From Lipingzhangella_A rawalii (GTDB lineage Bacteria; Actinomycetota; Actinomycetes; Streptosporangiales; Streptosporangiaceae), in the NCBI RefSeq assembly GCF_031628175.1, contig NZ_JAVLVT010000001.1:1125429-1189428 (forward strand): a stretch of 64,000 bases of DNA. Reading direction: 5' to 3'. A program made the translations under genes and the position numbers. The notes under the pieces were generated by a model. That model did not search any database. It was given only the letters and a program-made list of their open reading frames with translations, and had not been told where the DNA came from. Shown piece after piece: positions 60,667 to 64,000 of the stretch. How positions within the stretch are numbered: the first letter of the stretch is position 1; every line of letters starts with the position of its first letter.

Positions 60667-62114
60667 AGTTCCGTGGCCAGGACCTCGGGAACTCGAGCCC
60701 GGAGGTTGGCACCGGTTCCGGTGTATTCCAGCTCCAGAACCTCGCCCTCCTCGTACGCACGAGACACCAGGTCTCCGCGGTGGTAGGGGACCTCCACTGT
60801 GATCTCGCTGTCCAACCGCGGAAGCGCCGTGGACAGCGCCTCGACGAGCTGTGGGATACCGGCCCCGGTCCGGGCCGAGACCTCCACGACGGAGGGCTCC
60901 TGGGTCCGCAGGCCCGTCAACACGGTCTCGTCACTGGTGTCGGTCTTGTTGATGACCACGAGCTCGGGGATGTCCTGGGCCTCGATGTCGGCCAGTACTT
61001 CCCGTACCGCACTGATCTGCTGCGCGGGATCGGGGTGGGAGCCGTCAACGACATGCAGGATGAGGTCGGCATCGGCGACCTCATCCAGTGTTGATCGGAA
61101 CGCCTCCACGAGCTGGTGTGGCAGGTGGCGCACGAAGCCCACGGTGTCGCTGAGGGTGAAGTGGCGCCCGTCGGGTGTCCGGGCCTGGCGAATCTTGGGG
61201 TCCAGGGTCGCGAACAGGGCGTTCTCAACCAACACGCCGGCGCCCGTGAGCCGATTCAGCAGGCTGGACTTTCCCGCGTTGGTGTAGCCGGCGATGGCAA
61301 CGCTCGGGACCTTACGGGTCCGGCGCCGGTCCCGTTTGACGTCCCGGGCGGTGGCGAACTGAGCGAGTTGACGACGTAGCTTTGCCATCCGGGTGTTGAT
61401 ACGCCGCCGATCCACCTCCAGCTTGGTCTCACCGGGGCCACGCAGGCCGACGCCACCGCCCGCGCCACCAGCCCGACCGCCGGCCTGCCGGGACAGGGAG
61501 TCGCCCCATCCGCGCAGCCGGGGAAGCAGGTAGCTGAGTTGCGCGAGCTCCACCTGGGCCTTGCCCTCACGGCTACTGGCGTGTTGGGCGAAGATGTCGA
61601 GGATCAGGGCGGTCCGATCGATGACCTTGACCTTGATGACGTCCTCGAGCTGCCGGAGTTGTCCCGGTGCCAGCTCCCCGTCGCAGATCACGGTGTCCGC
61701 GCCGGTACTTGCCACGATCTCGCCCAGCTCGTTCGCCTTGCCTCGGCCGATGTAGGTGGCTGGGTCGGGGCGTCCTCGACGCTGGGTCACGCCTTCGAGG
61801 ACCACAGCACCGGCGGTCTCGGCCAGCTGCCGCAGTTCGTGTAGGGAATTGTCAGCGTCGAGCTGGGTTCCCGAGGTCCACACCCCGACCAGCACAACCT
61901 GTTCGATTCGTAGGGAACGATTCTCGACCTCGATGACGTCTTCGAGCTCCGTGGAGAGCCCGACGACTCGGCGCAGCGCGTGCCGTTCCTCGAGTTCGAG
62001 GTCACCCGGCTGGGGCTGGGTGTCATCGATGGTGTCGTTACTACGCAAAGCTATGTTCGTATCCAATCGTTGTAACGCCGTTGTGGCGCGAGTTCTTCCC
62101 TGGGATCGTGCCAC
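60639..62114 (-). CDS. hflX: Ribosome-associated GTPase HflX
   Basis: The protein has 491 residues if the GTG at 62114 is used; no clear ribosome binding site supports it. The N-terminal HflX domain includes GRPDPATYIGRGKANELGEI and ICDGELAPGQLRQLED. GAGGGVGLRGPGETKLEVDR is the linker signature. The G domain has GYTNAGKSSLLNRLTG (P-loop), DTVGFVRHLPH (G3) and VINKTD (G4). HflX splits stalled ribosomes under stress. It is divergent from malate synthase. Confidence 0.93.
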   Translation of the reverse strand: MARSQGRTRATTALQRLDTNIALRSNDTIDDTQPQPGDLELEERHALRRVVGLSTELEDVIEVENRSLRIEQVVLVGVWTSGTQLDADNSLHELRQLAETAGAVVLEGVTQRRGRPDPATYIGRGKANELGEIVASTGADTVICDGELAPGQLRQLEDVIKVKVIDRTALILDIFAQHASSREGKAQVELAQLSYLLPRLRGWGDSLSRQAGGRAGGAGGGVGLRGPGETKLEVDRRRINTRMAKLRRQLAQFATARDVKRDRRRTRKVPSVAIAGYTNAGKSSLLNRLTGAGVLVENALFATLDPKIRQARTPDGRHFTLSDTVGFVRHLPHQLVEAFRSTLDEVADADLILHVVDGSHPDPAQQISAVREVLADIEAQDIPELVVINKTDTSDETVLTGLRTQEPSVVEVSARTGAGIPQLVEALSTALPRLDSEITVEVPYHRGDLVSRAYEEGEVLELEYTGTGANLRARVPEVLATELQEVAQPVG

Positions 62115-62347
62115 GGGAACACGCTACGGGCACCCGAATTTCTGGGGCCGCGGCGGCCACCACGGCCCGGGGTGTCCCGTGTGCTCCTGTTGGCGTTCCT
62201 GTCGATATCTGTACCAACGCTCCACCCAGGGCCACTGTTCCCCAGGCCACAGTCCGGATCGTCGCGTTGACCGTCTTGGCGACGCACCGGTAACGTTAAT
62301 TCCACATCACAGAACTTGATTTTGTATAGCGGAAGGTGTTGGTACTC

Positions 62348-63952
<1,605 letters not shown>

Positions 63953-64000
63953 CCCGAGGCGACCCCATCTGCCTTGGTGGGTGTGGGGGGGGGGGGCGGC

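Noticed and set aside
63980..64000. G-rich run at the end of the window as a functional element
   Set aside because: It is a short homopolymer at the edge of the sequence; no structure or flanking context can be read.

Overview
The window is GC-rich actinobacterial DNA. GTG starts, TTA-poor coding, 4-nt stop/start overlaps, DUF6230/DUF6114 genes, a PF04672-type methyltransferase and a sugar ABC importer without its own ATPase all fit an actinomycete. Nocardiopsis or a relative is my guess, not shown by any marker. No rRNA operon, CRISPR array, integrase, transposase or replication-origin gene is visible. There is one tRNA-Ser(UGA).

Layout. 1-12.9 kb: the N-terminal part of an ECF sigma factor, tRNA-Ser, a repeat-rich 0.7-kb spacer, a rhodanese-DUF2892 membrane protein, an ACT-domain membrane protein, an F420/FMN-type oxidoreductase, a DUF2786 protein, a Nudix hydrolase, several membrane-anchored proteins of unknown role (including a three-gene operon) and a DUF2511-like lipoprotein.

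13.0-24.2 kb: a complete arabinan/L-arabinose locus on the minus strand. A LacI-type regulator is followed by araB-araD-araA (stop/start overlaps), a substrate-binding lipoprotein, two permeases, a secreted GH43 endo-arabinanase and an intracellular GH51 arabinofuranosidase. The same 14-bp operator lies upstream of the regulator and over the araB start codon. The polymer is cut outside, oligomers are imported (ATPase supplied from elsewhere), released as arabinose and turned into xylulose 5-phosphate.

26.0-37.1 kb: a phage-derived cassette with tail and lysis genes only. It holds regulators, tail tube, G/T chaperones with a candidate -1 frameshift, tail terminator, tape measure, distal tail proteins, holin and amidase endolysin. 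It has no terminase, portal, capsid or integrase. Two tandem paralogous lipoproteins sit on the opposite strand inside it. This is either a decayed prophage or a non-contractile (F-type) tailocin.

37.8-48.2 kb: a pair of PH-domain (YdbS/YdbT-like) membrane proteins, a SulP transporter, a PAP2 phosphatase, a GlxA-type regulator divergent from a short-chain dehydrogenase, and a DUF6230/DUF6114/secreted-protein set behind a good promoter.

48.2-57.1 kb: an APH-like kinase followed by two small unannotated ORFs (36 and 38 codons), then a type III-B CRISPR effector operon, cmr2-cmr3-cmr4-cmr5-cmr6-cmr1. Cmr2 keeps GGDD but lacks the HD nuclease domain. No array, cas6, adaptation gene or ring-nucleotide effector is in the window. 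Two copies of a ~72-bp repeat flank this block.

57.2-64.0 kb: glutathione peroxidase, MalY/PatB-type lyase, a methyltransferase, a truncated PF04672 methyltransferase, HflX and malate synthase A.
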